A model generated the notes under the pieces. The model saw only the letters and a list, made by a program, of their open reading frames with translations. It did not search any database and had not been told where the DNA came from. 64,000 nucleotides of DNA from Aliagarivorans taiwanensis DSM 22990 (GTDB lineage Bacteria > Pseudomonadota > Gammaproteobacteria > Enterobacterales > Celerinatantimonadaceae), in NCBI RefSeq assembly GCF_000429505.1, contig NZ_AUBZ01000021.1, positions 37,953 to 101,952 on the forward strand. Reading direction: 5' to 3'. Shown piece after piece: positions 53,123-63,686 of the stretch; positions within the stretch are counted from its first letter, which is position 1, and each line of letters opens with the position of its first letter. The position numbers and the translations under genes are program-made.

Positions 53123-53404
53123 CTAGTCGTCTTCTGGACGTTCAGAGAAGATCACTTCATCTTCTCTGAATTGCCGTTTGAGCTCTTGCTTGGATTTGAC
53201 CACCAACTCGCCATCGGTGCCGACGGTAAAGTGCTCAGGACAATGATTATGTTGACTTTGGTAAAGGATGACCATCTGCTGGACGTTGTCTTTTTGCGCA
53301 GCGGTTAATGCGTTTCCATCGGCCCAACGGCCGGTTTCAACAGCGGTTAGCAGGCTTTGATAAATCTCGGGCGTCATTGCCTCGACTACCTTTTTTACAT
53401 CCAT
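53123..53404 (-). CDS. yeaC: YeaC family protein (DUF1315)
   Basis: A 93-residue protein matching E. coli YeaC: VVEAMTPEIYQSLLTAVETG, RWADGNALTAAQKDN, VILYQSQHNHCPEHFTVGTD and VVKSKQELKRQF correspond in order. The start is the ATG at 53404 (MDVKKVVEAM). No function is established. In E. coli yeaC is adjacent to msrB and gapA; here a lipoprotein gene lies between yeaC and msrB. It is convergent with ansA. Confidence 0.88.
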   Translation of the reverse strand: MDVKKVVEAMTPEIYQSLLTAVETGRWADGNALTAAQKDNVQQMVILYQSQHNHCPEHFTVGTDGELVVKSKQELKRQFREDEVIFSERPEDD

Positions 53405-53538
53405 TGACTTTTCCCTTAGAAAAATTGACGTGGGCACGGTTACTGCCCCATCATTAAAGGCCAATCAATTTATCACCAGCCGCTTTCGACAAAACTTAAC
53501 CAAAGGCGGCCCGATGTGCAAGTTTACAAGGACTGATT

Positions 53539-54354
53539 TTGCGCAAACTCGTTACTTGCTCCCTATGCCTGTTAGCTACCTCACTGTTATTGACCGCTTG
53601 TGGTCCGGATCCAGAACGTTTTTCGTTTGGGGGGAAATCTCCAAAGGGGGTCTGTAAAGATCACCCAGAACTTTGTGAAGATTTAAATAAAGATGGCTGG
53701 TGCCGGATGGAGCGAGACGAAGTAATCTTCGCACGCCTTGAAGAACAGAACCAACCCGGCGATCCTGCCTACTACTCACTGATACGGGCGTATCAAGCTT
53801 ACAACCGCTGTATTGAGCTGGCCGCTCAGATCCAACCCAAATACGACCAATCGCGCCAAGCCCAGCGCGTGGTGGGTCTGTTGACCTCGGTCGAAGAGTT
53901 GGCGCGACTGGAACAGCTCACCAAGAGCTCCGACTATCCGTTTCTACTGATGTATCACTGGACGGAGCTCGGTGACAAAAGCGCCAAGCAGCGCTTCCTC
54001 AATCTGGAAGGCAGCCCGCAAATGGGCCACCCAGAGTTGCAATGGGCCCTAGCCAGCTATTACGCAGACTTCGAGCCTGTGAAAACCATCGCGATTTTGA
54101 AGAACACCTTCCCGCTGCACGAGGATGCCGATGATATCCCGGCGAAATACGCCGAGACGATCGTTGGGCAATATATGCGCTTGGGGGATTTTGAGCGAGC
54201 CTACCTGTGGACCTTGGTGGCGAGTCACTTCGATGATCACGCCCAACAAGATTATGGCCCACTGGAGCGTCAGCTAAACCTCACCAAAGACCAACGCAAA
54301 CAGCTGGAAAAGCAGGCAAAAAGCCTTTACAAGACCATCACCGAACGCCCTTAG
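53539..54354 (+). CDS. DUF2989 family lipoprotein
   Basis: A 271-residue predicted lipoprotein. The start is TTG at 53539, with AAGGA about 6 bases upstream. The signal sequence [17 protein letters not shown] carries a lipobox (LTAC). The body is helical with SEL1/TPR-like spacing: [60 protein letters not shown] and [19 protein letters not shown]. Cysteine pattern and repeat layout match DUF2989 of Vibrio and Shewanella relatives. It ends 3 bases inside msrB on the opposite strand. No function is known; the aspartate after the lipobox Cys+1 position is absent (Gly), consistent with sorting to the outer membrane. Confidence 0.83.
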   Translation: MRKLVTCSLCLLATSLLLTACGPDPERFSFGGKSPKGVCKDHPELCEDLNKDGWCRMERDEVIFARLEEQNQPGDPAYYSLIRAYQAYNRCIELAAQIQPKYDQSRQAQRVVGLLTSVEELARLEQLTKSSDYPFLLMYHWTELGDKSAKQRFLNLEGSPQMGHPELQWALASYYADFEPVKTIAILKNTFPLHEDADDIPAKYAETIVGQYMRLGDFERAYLWTLVASHFDDHAQQDYGPLERQLNLTKDQRKQLEKQAKSLYKTITERP

Positions 54355-54743
54355 CCCTCTTCAAACTGCATCGACACGGAGTTAATGCAGTAGCGTTGGC
54401 CGGTTTCGGTGGGGCCATCGGGAAACACATGGCCAAGGTGGGCATCGCAAGACGCGCAGCGCACCTCAATGCGGTGCATCCCATGGCTCATATCCTCTAA
54501 ATAGCGGATACTCCCTTTCAGCGCCTGGTCGAAGCTTGGCCAACCACAGCCTGAGTCAAATTTGGCCTCAGAGTTAAACAGGGGCGCAGCACAACATCGA
54601 CAACGGTATTCGCCCTCAGCCTTGTTGTGTAGCAACGCGCCGGTAAACGGCCGCTCAGTGCCCCCTTCGCGGCACACCCGATAGCTCTCTTCATCTAGCA
54701 CTTCACGCCAGTGGTCATCACTTATTGGTTTAGCTGTGTTCAT
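54351..54743 (-). CDS. msrB: Peptide-methionine (R)-S-oxide reductase
   Basis: Repairs methionine-R-sulfoxide in proteins. Two zinc CxxC motifs are present ([11 protein letters not shown] and [14 protein letters not shown]), with the substrate motif [12 protein letters not shown] between them. The catalytic cysteine is in [11 protein letters not shown] near the C-terminus. It has 130 residues (137 in E. coli). Its ATG overlaps the glgX stop (ATGA), so it is the last gene of a glgB-glgX-msrB run, an unusual coupling of a repair enzyme with glycogen genes. In E. coli msrB is next to gapA. Confidence 0.95.
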   Translation of the reverse strand: MNTAKPISDDHWREVLDEESYRVCREGGTERPFTGALLHNKAEGEYRCRCCAAPLFNSEAKFDSGCGWPSFDQALKGSIRYLEDMSHGMHRIEVRCASCDAHLGHVFPDGPTETGQRYCINSVSMQFEEG

Positions 54744-56821
54744 TGTTGTTCCATTAGCATCATTGTTCGCGGCGCCAGAGTCACCTTGTGGCTCTCCAGC
54801 GTGGTTAGCTTGTTTGTTAACGAGCTATCTACTCGTAAGGACCAACGTTGCAGTTGTTTTGTTGCAGGAAGTCTGAATTTTTGTGCGTGTTCACTGGCGT
54901 TAATCAACCATAGCCAGCGGCATGCCTCACCCTTCAGGCCAACGATTTCCACCATCACAGATTGTCGCTCGGCGCAGTGCCAATCGCTTTGATGCATGGC
55001 ATTGCCGTCTTCCCGGTACCAATGAACCGCATGTTGGTAGTCGAGTTTACGCTCAAAGGTGTCGCTGGCGAGCTTGAGCTGGTGGAACACTGGGTTGTCG
55101 CGCCGCAGCTTAATCAGTTGCTGAACAAACTCGAGGAATTGAGACTCACGATCACCTAGCTGCCAGTCATACCAACTGATGGGGTTATTCTGGCAGTAAG
55201 CATTGTTGTTGCCGCGCTGAGTGCGGCTTAGCTCATCGCCCCCGAGAAAATGCGGCACCCCTTGCGAGAGCATCAGACACATGATCAGATTACGTTTTTG
55301 CTGGAAGCGTAGGTCGAGGATCGCAGCATTATCACTCTCCCCCTCCTCGCCATAGTTGGCCGACAGGTTATGTCCATGGCCATCTCGATTAGCCTCGCCG
55401 TTGGCATGATTATGCCGCTGCTCGTAGCTGACCAAGTCATGCAAGGTGAACCCATCGTGGTAACAGATGTAGTTCACCGAGGTATGAATGCTTCGTCTAC
55501 TAGGCAAGAAGAAATCGCGCGAACCCATTAACCGCGTAGCCAACTCGCCTACGCCAACCCTGTCGCCCCGCCAAAAGCCACGCAGGTTGTCGCGATAGCG
55601 ATCGTTACACTCCATCCAATTTGATGGGAATCGCCCCAACTGGTAGCCGTCGTAGCCGATATCCCAAGGCTCGGCAATCAGCTTGACGCCCTTAAGGCTT
55701 GGGTCCTGACGCAGCGCCCTAAAAAAGCTCGCGTCCGTTTTAAAACGGTTGTGTTCGCGGCCAAGGCTGACCGCCAAATCAAAACGGAACCCATCAACCC
55801 CCATCTCGCAATACCAATAACGTAGGGTATCGAGCACTAGCTGAAGGGTAACATCATGGTCGAATGAGACGCTGTTGCCACAGCCGGTATTGTTGGTGTA
55901 GTGGTGGTACTCAGGGGTATCCCCCACATGATCAAAAAGGTAGTAGCGGCGATTATCTAGCCCGCGGAAGCTAAGCGATGGCCCATCATCACCGGACTCA
56001 GCGGTGTGGTTATAGACCACATCTAGAATGACTTCGATACCTGCACGATGCAGCTCACGTACCATCTGCTTGAACTCGCTAACCGCGTCACTGACGGCAT
56101 AACGCGGGTCTGGTGCCATAAACAGCAAGGGGTTATAGCCCCAATAGTTGCTCAGCCCTAGGCCTTTGAGGCGCGGCTCCGACATAAAGCTGGCTACCGG
56201 CAAGAGCTGCACCGCAGTCACGCCCAACTGTTTGAGGTGATCAATGGCAGGCTTTGAACACATCCCCAAGTAAGTACCTTGGTAAGGTGTGGGCACCTCG
56301 GGGTGTAGTTTACTGAACCCGCGCACATGGGTCTCGTAGAGTATCGTCTGACTGAGCGAATAGCCCGGCCGCGCCACGCCCTGCCAATCAAAGTCATCAT
56401 CAACCACCACACATTTGGGTAGCATGGCTGCGCTATCTTCGTCGTAGGCGGCGGCGTCCCAAAGGATGGGTCGGTTGATGGCTTTGGCATAGGGGTCGAG
56501 CAATAGCTTACGCTGGTCATAACGCAGGCCGTGCTCTGGCTGGTAATCACCGTAGGCGCGAAACGCATACAGCTGCCCTGCCCGCACGCCGGGAACGTGA
56601 CCAAAATGCACGTAGCCGTGCTTGCCGGGAAGAATGAATTGAGCGATCTGCCGTTCACATTCGTCGAACAGACAGAGCTCTATGTATTTGGCTTCACCGC
56701 CGTGGACCGCAAAATTGCATCCTGCTTGGTCGAGCTGTGCGCCTAAAGGTGTTGCAGAGCCGATAGTGACCCGGAAAAGCTCCGGGTCACTCACCGACAT
56801 TGGATCGGTGGTTTTTAGCAT
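54740..56821 (-). CDS. glgX: Glycogen debranching enzyme GlgX (GH13)
   Basis: Hydrolyses alpha-1,6 branches in phosphorylase-limit glycogen. The N-terminal CBM48 domain ([20 protein letters not shown]) precedes the GH13 barrel: [50 protein letters not shown], the nucleophile region [17 protein letters not shown], the acid/base in [19 protein letters not shown], and [19 protein letters not shown]. It has 693 residues (657 in E. coli). The ATG at 56821 lacks a strong ribosome-binding site; an in-frame ATG at 56800 is an alternative. It is 40 bases downstream of glgB on the same strand and overlaps msrB. Confidence 0.95.
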   Translation of the reverse strand: MLKTTDPMSVSDPELFRVTIGSATPLGAQLDQAGCNFAVHGGEAKYIELCLFDECERQIAQFILPGKHGYVHFGHVPGVRAGQLYAFRAYGDYQPEHGLRYDQRKLLLDPYAKAINRPILWDAAAYDEDSAAMLPKCVVVDDDFDWQGVARPGYSLSQTILYETHVRGFSKLHPEVPTPYQGTYLGMCSKPAIDHLKQLGVTAVQLLPVASFMSEPRLKGLGLSNYWGYNPLLFMAPDPRYAVSDAVSEFKQMVRELHRAGIEVILDVVYNHTAESGDDGPSLSFRGLDNRRYYLFDHVGDTPEYHHYTNNTGCGNSVSFDHDVTLQLVLDTLRYWYCEMGVDGFRFDLAVSLGREHNRFKTDASFFRALRQDPSLKGVKLIAEPWDIGYDGYQLGRFPSNWMECNDRYRDNLRGFWRGDRVGVGELATRLMGSRDFFLPSRRSIHTSVNYICYHDGFTLHDLVSYEQRHNHANGEANRDGHGHNLSANYGEEGESDNAAILDLRFQQKRNLIMCLMLSQGVPHFLGGDELSRTQRGNNNAYCQNNPISWYDWQLGDRESQFLEFVQQLIKLRRDNPVFHQLKLASDTFERKLDYQHAVHWYREDGNAMHQSDWHCAERQSVMVEIVGLKGEACRWLWLINASEHAQKFRLPATKQLQRWSLRVDSSLTNKLTTLESHKVTLAPRTMMLMEQQ

Positions 56822-56861
56822 ACAAACAAGCCTAAACTTCGTCCTGAAGAGTTGTTGTTTG

Positions 56862-59057
56862 TTAGTCTACCTTTTCAATGTACAAGGTGGCTAGTGGTGG
56901 TAGGTTTAACTCGATGGAATGCTCCCTTCCCTGCCATGCCACTGGCTCAGCGTTGAAGTTGATACCCGCATCAAGGTTGCTGCCCCAATACATCTCTGAA
57001 TCGGAGTTAAGGACCACGCGATACTGGCCAGGCCCTGGTACACCCAAGCGATACTGTGGCCGTGGCACCGGGGTGAAATTACACACCACCACAAGCTGCT
57101 GGTCACTCTCGATACCGTTACGCTGGAATGCCAGCACACTGCGTTCCCAGTCGCCGTGATCGATCCACTCAAAGCCGGCCTTATCGTAGTCACCTTCGAA
57201 CAAGGCTGGAGTGGCACGATAGTAGTGGTTGAGCTGCTTGGTTAGCGCCTGTTGGCCCTGATGTTTGGGATACTGCAACACCGACCAATCTACGCTAGCA
57301 TCGTGGTTCCACTCGCTTGCCTGAGCAATCTCATTGCCCATAAAGTTGAGTTTCTTACCAGGATGGGCGTACATAAAGGCCGTAAACGCGCGCAAGTTGG
57401 CGGCTTGTTGCCACTCATCGCCCGGCATCTTGCCGATCAATGAGCCTTTACCATGCACCACTTCATCGTGGGAGATCGGCAGTACGAAGTTTTCATCGTA
57501 GTTGTAGACCATCGCAAAGGTGATCTCATTGTGATGGTACTTACGGAATGCCGGATCTTTTTGCATGTAGGTCAGCGAGTCGTGCATCCAGCCCATGTTC
57601 CATTTAAAACCAAAGCCTAAGCCACCGGCGAAGGTTGGGCGGGATACGCCCGCAAACGCGGTAGACTCTTCAGCGATAGTCATGGCATGGGGATACTGCT
57701 TGTAGACCTCTTCGTTGAACCATTTAAGCAGGCTGATCGCCTCATAGTTATGGTTGCCGCCGTCAACGTTGGGGATCCACTCACCTTCGTTGCGCGAGTA
57801 ATCCCAGTACAGCATCGATGCGACTGCATCAACCCGCAGGCCATCGACATGGAACTTGTCGAGCCAAATCAGCGCGCTGGCGACCAAGAACTGGCGGACG
57901 TTGTCACGGCCGAAGTCGTAGATGTACGAGTTCCAGTCGTTGTGCCAGCCGCGGCGCGGGTCCTCGTACTCGTACAAAGGCGTACCATCGAAGCGGGCCA
58001 AACCATGCGAGTCACTTGGGAAGTGCGCAGGCACCCAGTCGACAATCACGCCGATGCCGTTTTGGTGGCATTGATCGACCAAGTATTTAAAGTCATCGGG
58101 GTGGCCAAAGCGGCTGGTTGGCGCAAACAGGCCAATCGGTTGGTAGCCCCAAGAGCCGTCGAAGGGATGCTCAGATACCGGCAGCACCTCAATGTGGGTG
58201 TAGCCCATATCTTTAACGTAGTTGACCAGCTCTTCGGCAAGCTCTCGGTAGCTCAGATAGCCCTTGCCAGACTCCAGCTTACGTTTCCAAGATGCCAAAT
58301 GCACCTCGTAGATGGCCATTGGCTGTTTGGTCTTGTCGTTAAGCTGAGACTCGCGCCACGCATCGTCGTTCCACTGGTACTGGTCGTGATCCCACACCAC
58401 CGAGGCGAACGAAGGGTACTGCTCAGAGTAGAAGCCCACCGGATCGGTTTTGTGCGGCAACTGATGGCCATGCATGTCTTTAAGTTCAAACTTGTAGGTG
58501 CAACCGGCCTCAAGGCCAGGTACAAACAACACCCAGTGTCCGTCCATGCTGCGCTGCATCGGTTGGCGGCGACCATCCCAGTGATTAAAGTCGCCAATCA
58601 GGCTTACGCTCAGTGCGTTGGGTGCGTACACGCCAAAGCGCACACCTTTAACCTCGACACCATCGACCTCGATGGTTTTAACTTGGGCACCCAACACCGA
58701 ATACAGGTTCTGCGGCGCATGATGCATGGTCGCCAGGCCATCATAGGCCTGCTCGTGGAACTGATAAGGGTCGATTACGGTGTGAGTTACCTCACCGTAA
58801 GACACAACAAACTGATAATTAAAGCTATCTTTAGTATCGGCAAATTCTGCTTCGAACAGCCCTTGCGGCGAGGTGCAGGTCATTTCTGCTAGCGCGTCGC
58901 CATTGAGGCTCTGAACAGATACTGCGGTCGCTTCAGGAAACCATGACCGAAGCATCAGTCCCTGCTTAAATTTAACTAGGCCTAGTACTTGAAAGGGGTC
59001 GCTAATGCGGGCGTTTAGGAGTTGTTGAATAAGCGGGGATAGAGAGGAAGATTTCAT
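56862..59057 (-). CDS. glgB: 1,4-alpha-glucan branching enzyme GlgB
   Basis: Makes alpha-1,6 branches in glycogen. There are two N-terminal beta domains (N1 at about residues 10-100; CBM48 at about 130-220 with VRFGVYAPNALSVSLIGDFN). The GH13 barrel contains YTHIEVLPVSEHPFDGSWGY, VDWVPAHFP, the nucleophile region FHVDGLRVDAVASMLY, the acid/base in MTIAEESTAFAGVSRP, and VLPISHDEVVHGKGSL. It has 731 residues (728 in E. coli). It sits between malQ and glgX on the same strand. The 115-base gap after malQ holds hairpins that compete for the same strand (59101-59163). Confidence 0.97.
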   Translation of the reverse strand: MKSSSLSPLIQQLLNARISDPFQVLGLVKFKQGLMLRSWFPEATAVSVQSLNGDALAEMTCTSPQGLFEAEFADTKDSFNYQFVVSYGEVTHTVIDPYQFHEQAYDGLATMHHAPQNLYSVLGAQVKTIEVDGVEVKGVRFGVYAPNALSVSLIGDFNHWDGRRQPMQRSMDGHWVLFVPGLEAGCTYKFELKDMHGHQLPHKTDPVGFYSEQYPSFASVVWDHDQYQWNDDAWRESQLNDKTKQPMAIYEVHLASWKRKLESGKGYLSYRELAEELVNYVKDMGYTHIEVLPVSEHPFDGSWGYQPIGLFAPTSRFGHPDDFKYLVDQCHQNGIGVIVDWVPAHFPSDSHGLARFDGTPLYEYEDPRRGWHNDWNSYIYDFGRDNVRQFLVASALIWLDKFHVDGLRVDAVASMLYWDYSRNEGEWIPNVDGGNHNYEAISLLKWFNEEVYKQYPHAMTIAEESTAFAGVSRPTFAGGLGFGFKWNMGWMHDSLTYMQKDPAFRKYHHNEITFAMVYNYDENFVLPISHDEVVHGKGSLIGKMPGDEWQQAANLRAFTAFMYAHPGKKLNFMGNEIAQASEWNHDASVDWSVLQYPKHQGQQALTKQLNHYYRATPALFEGDYDKAGFEWIDHGDWERSVLAFQRNGIESDQQLVVVCNFTPVPRPQYRLGVPGPGQYRVVLNSDSEMYWGSNLDAGINFNAEPVAWQGREHSIELNLPPLATLYIEKVD

Positions 59058-59100
59058 AGACTTACCTTAGCCACGTAGCGGGTTCGCGCAGAGTTGCAAA

Positions 59101-59163
59101 GGCGCCCACTACCGTCGTCTCCATGAATACGAAAAGTGAGAATAGGTGGGCGCGAGGCCCACC
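59101..59163 (-). promoter_or_regulatory. Competing hairpins in the malQ-glgB gap (attenuator-like)
   Basis: Read on the transcribed minus strand there are three arms in order: GGTGGGC (59163-59157), GCGCCCACC (59153-59145) and GTGGGCGC (59109-59102). Arm 2 can pair with arm 1 (GGTGGGC/GCCCACC, 7 bp) or with arm 3 (GCGCCCAC/GTGGGCGC, 8 bp), not both. Arm 1 begins 9 bases after the malQ stop codon and arm 3 ends 45 bases before the glgB ATG. Neither stem has a T run, so classical termination is not supported; translational or processing control is possible. Confidence 0.4.
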
Positions 59164-59172
59164 GTAACTGGT

Positions 59173-61371
59173 TTACGCGCTTACCTTAGCACGAAGTTCT
59201 GTCATTTCTCTCAACAAGTTCTGAACATCGTGATCTGCAAACAGTTCTGATAAGTTTTTAGACAACTTACGACGCCAGTTTGGATACTCATCGGAGGTGC
59301 CAGGTACGTTAACCGGCTTATCCATTTCCATCCAATCTTCCAATTGAACAGACAACAGCGAGCTACTACCAGCAGCCATATGCTTGTGCATGCCGTAGTT
59401 CAAGCCTTTGTCCATGCCCACCCAGTTTACGTCGCGAGACACGTAATCAGGGATCAGACCGTGGCCGTGCAGGCTATCCAGCATCTTCTGCTTGCTCTCG
59501 TGGCGATCGGCGTACAGGCTTTGCAATACCGCTTCATCACGGTATAGGCCCAGCTCTTTGCCTAACGCCAAGTCATCACAGTGCCACAAGCCACGCAGGG
59601 TTGGCATATCGTGGGTAGTGATGGTTGCCATCGCTTGTACTGGATAGTGAGAAGGCGAGATGTAGCCACCGTCTTCCGCTTGTTCGAACATGAACACGCG
59701 GTAGGAGTGGATGCCATTCTCTTGGAACACTTCGAAGATACCGTCAGGCACAGTACCCAAGTCTTCACCGATGATCAGACATTCGTTGCGGTGGCTCTCC
59801 AGCGCCAAAATGCCCAGCAGATCTTCGATTGGGTAGTAAAGGTAGGCACCTTTAGAGGCATCATCTTCCACAGGTACCAACCACAAACGCAGTAGCGCCA
59901 TCGCATGGTCGATACGCAGTGCACCACATGAGCGCATGTTCGAGCGGAACAGGTCGATCATCGGCTGGTAGGCTTGCTCTTCCAACTTCGCAGGATCCAT
60001 TGGCGGCAGGCCCCACTTCTGGCCTAGCGGGCCGAGTACATCTGGTGGCGCGCCAACGCTGGCATCTAGCGCGTACAAATCGCCGTTACCCCAGATCTCT
60101 ACACTGCCTTCGCTTACGCCAACGGCTAAGTCGCGGTATAGGCCCATTGCCATGCCGCTACTTTTCGCAACTTGATCAACTTCTTCCAGTTGCAGATCAG
60201 CAATCCACTGCAGCCACGCGTAGAAGTCTACTTCGGCCTGATTGTCTTTGACCCACTGAGTTACCGCAGGCATGTGATACTCACGGAACTCTTCTGGCCA
60301 TACCTGCCAGCCCCAAGCATTACCTTGAGTCTGGTAGAAGTGATTTTGCAGCGCATCGTAGGCCGCTTGGGCCGCCAGGCTTTCACCGCCGTTCTTAACG
60401 AAGGCTTTAAAGGCAGTCGCGCGCTTAGTGCGGCCTTTTTGAATCTTCTGGAACTCAGCGAACACCAAACGCAGCGCTTCAAGCTTGGCAACAGTTACCC
60501 CGGTGTAATCCACCCACTCATTGCTACGTAGCTGATCCAAGCGAGCTTGGAACTGGGCAGAGTTCACCAGTGCCGGTGCTTCTGACTTGGCGTACTCTTC
60601 GATGGCTTCAACATCGATATAGACAACGTTCAACCAACGACGCGAAGACGGGCCGTATGGGCTGGCTTGTTCAGGGTTTGCTGGGAATAGCGAGTGGATT
60701 GGGTTCAGACCGACAAAGTCTGCGCCGCTGTTAGCCACGTTTGCGACCAGGTATTTCAGGTCAGAGAAGTCGCCAATACCCCAGTTACGCTCACTACGCA
60801 GGCAGTATAGCTGGACACTTGGGCCCCACAGTTTTTTACCCGCTTTAATAGGAGGCTGGATGTAAGAGGCTTGAGGCGCAACGATAAAGCGCGACTCGCC
60901 CAGTACCTTACGGCCACCTTTCTTGGTGAGCGACAAGGTGTGGTAACCCATTGGCAGTTCAATGTTTAGCGGAACGGCGTACTTTTGGTACTCGATGTCG
61001 TCCAGCACGTGCATTTCTACCAATTCACCGTCAGTGGCGACGACCTGCCCTTTAATGGTCTCGCCCTGCTCGGTTTCAATTTTGTAAGTAAATTCCTGAT
61101 TGGCTTCGGTGATGGCCACACGCAGCTCAATCGGCAAACCACTTCCTAGACGTACAACCTGTACTACAGGAGTGAGGTTTTGCCAGTACTCAAGAACTTC
61201 TTGTAGGTAACGAGCTTCTAGTTGCTCGGCATCGTCAATGGGGTAACCAAGGATACGCAGTAGCTTGGCCTTACTCTCAGGTACCACCTGAGCCGGGTTT
61301 CCCCAGGCGTCGATGTAGTTGGTCTCAATTCCGCGGAATTTGACCAATTCTTCTATGATATGTTCTGACAT
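59173..61371 (-). CDS. malQ: 4-alpha-glucanotransferase (amylomaltase)
   Basis: GH77 enzyme that disproportionates maltodextrins, releasing glucose and building chains that GlgP can use. It has an N-terminal extension (residues 1-160) common to gammaproteobacterial MalQ. The core contains LWGPSVQLYCLRSERNWGIG, VGLNPIHSLFPANPEQASPY, the nucleophile region CGALRIDHAMALLRLWLVP, the acid/base in CLIIGEDLGTVPDGIFEVF, and ITTHDMPTLRGLW. It has 732 residues (694 in E. coli). It is the first gene of the malQ-glgB-glgX-msrB strand run and divergent from gapA. GGGAAA precedes the ATG. Confidence 0.96.
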   Translation of the reverse strand: MSEHIIEELVKFRGIETNYIDAWGNPAQVVPESKAKLLRILGYPIDDAEQLEARYLQEVLEYWQNLTPVVQVVRLGSGLPIELRVAITEANQEFTYKIETEQGETIKGQVVATDGELVEMHVLDDIEYQKYAVPLNIELPMGYHTLSLTKKGGRKVLGESRFIVAPQASYIQPPIKAGKKLWGPSVQLYCLRSERNWGIGDFSDLKYLVANVANSGADFVGLNPIHSLFPANPEQASPYGPSSRRWLNVVYIDVEAIEEYAKSEAPALVNSAQFQARLDQLRSNEWVDYTGVTVAKLEALRLVFAEFQKIQKGRTKRATAFKAFVKNGGESLAAQAAYDALQNHFYQTQGNAWGWQVWPEEFREYHMPAVTQWVKDNQAEVDFYAWLQWIADLQLEEVDQVAKSSGMAMGLYRDLAVGVSEGSVEIWGNGDLYALDASVGAPPDVLGPLGQKWGLPPMDPAKLEEQAYQPMIDLFRSNMRSCGALRIDHAMALLRLWLVPVEDDASKGAYLYYPIEDLLGILALESHRNECLIIGEDLGTVPDGIFEVFQENGIHSYRVFMFEQAEDGGYISPSHYPVQAMATITTHDMPTLRGLWHCDDLALGKELGLYRDEAVLQSLYADRHESKQKMLDSLHGHGLIPDYVSRDVNWVGMDKGLNYGMHKHMAAGSSSLLSVQLEDWMEMDKPVNVPGTSDEYPNWRRKLSKNLSELFADHDVQNLLREMTELRAKVSA

Positions 61372-62683
<1,312 letters not shown>

Positions 62684-62703
62684 AAGCTTTCAGCCCAGTA
62701 ACT

Positions 62704-62729
62704 AAGGCGGCCTCCGGGTCGCCTTTTTT
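62704..62729 (+). terminator. Terminator after gapA
   Basis: AAGGCG, inner GCC/GGT pairing with a small loop, CGCCTT, then TTTT. It lies between gapA and yeaD and may be read through. Confidence 0.75.
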
Positions 62730-62763
62730 GTATCTGTACCCTTTTGATACGAGAGAAAACGCT

Positions 62764-63606
62764 ATGTCAGTATTAGATAAACTCAAACTACAGGTCGTAG
62801 AGCAAATTGATAATGCTGTATTTGTAGTAAAAAACCAAAATGACTTACAGTTTTACTGGATTGATCACCCGGTAGCTCGCGCTTTGATTGCCCGCCAAGG
62901 GGCACACTTGATCAGTTATCACCCAGCAGGCCATGACGAGCAACTGTTTGTTAGCCCGCTTGAAAGCTACCAAGCGCAAAAGGCGATTCGCGGCGGAGTG
63001 CCGATATGCTGGCCGTGGTTTGGCAAAGCCGCCTCTCCTTCCCATGGCTATGCGCGGATCCATGACTGGGACCTCAAACAGGTTCTTAGCGATCAACACC
63101 AAGTGCAACTGACTTTCAGTTTTGCTGATCAACAGTTGGTTGGCGATCTGCAACTGAGTTACAGCTTGACCATCGGTAAGCAATTAGCGCTCGCCCTCAC
63201 CACCACCAATAGCGGCGCACACGAGCAAAGTTACAGTGGCGCATTGCACAGCTACTTTGCTGCCGATCGCGAAGCACTTTCCCTTAAAGGCTTAGGTGAC
63301 CATTACGTTGATTCAACCAACGGTAGCGAATGCACCGAGCAGCAGTTTGCCTTGGTCGATGAGACTGACCGGGTCTACCTGGCGCCAACGCCAACGACCC
63401 AGCTCGACGGTAAGGCTATCGCCCACCAAGGTAATGATTCGGTAGTGGTGTGGAACCCTGGCTATCAGCTTGCTGGTAATATGGCGGACCTAGGTGAAGC
63501 ATCTGCAGCCCACTTTATTTGTGTCGAGACTGCAGTCACTCAGCAGCCGGTTGTACTTGGCGCTGGTGAATCGCACACGCTGACCCAAACTGTCACCCCC
63601 GGATAA
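62764..63606 (+). CDS. yeaD: D-hexose-6-phosphate epimerase-like protein YeaD
   Basis: Aldose-1-epimerase-like fold (E. coli YeaD is a glucose-6-phosphate 1-epimerase homologue) that would speed alpha/beta exchange of hexose-6-phosphates. The start is the ATG at 62764 (MSVLDKLKLQ) with GAGAG upstream; the in-frame extension across the gapA terminator is rejected. Key segments are RQGAHLISYHPAGHDEQLFV, AIRGGVPICWPWFGKAASPS, HGYARIHDWDL with the catalytic-type His, ALHSYFAAD and VVVWNPGYQLAGNMADLG. It has 280 residues (294 in E. coli). Conserved adjacency to gapA suggests joint expression. Confidence 0.93.
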   Translation: MSVLDKLKLQVVEQIDNAVFVVKNQNDLQFYWIDHPVARALIARQGAHLISYHPAGHDEQLFVSPLESYQAQKAIRGGVPICWPWFGKAASPSHGYARIHDWDLKQVLSDQHQVQLTFSFADQQLVGDLQLSYSLTIGKQLALALTTTNSGAHEQSYSGALHSYFAADREALSLKGLGDHYVDSTNGSECTEQQFALVDETDRVYLAPTPTTQLDGKAIAHQGNDSVVVWNPGYQLAGNMADLGEASAAHFICVETAVTQQPVVLGAGESHTLTQTVTPG

Positions 63607-63650
63607 GCACCTGCGATTGTTCACGCACAAAAAAACGGGCCCAATGGCCT

Positions 63651-63686
63651 AATGCCAGTCAGTTAAGCTGACTGGCATTTCTTTTT
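63651..63686. terminator. Hairpin at the IS end, terminator-like
   Basis: AATGCCAGTCAG-TTAAG-CTGACTGGCATT is a perfect 12-bp stem followed by TTCTTTTT on the plus strand. It would stop plus-strand transcription from yeaD entering the element, and the transposase stop codon (63663-63665) lies in its loop. Confidence 0.75.

Noticed and set aside
57687..58892. A 401-codon open frame on the plus strand
   Set aside because: It lies entirely antisense to the well-supported glgB gene, has no family-like motif, and is explained by the codon composition of glgB.
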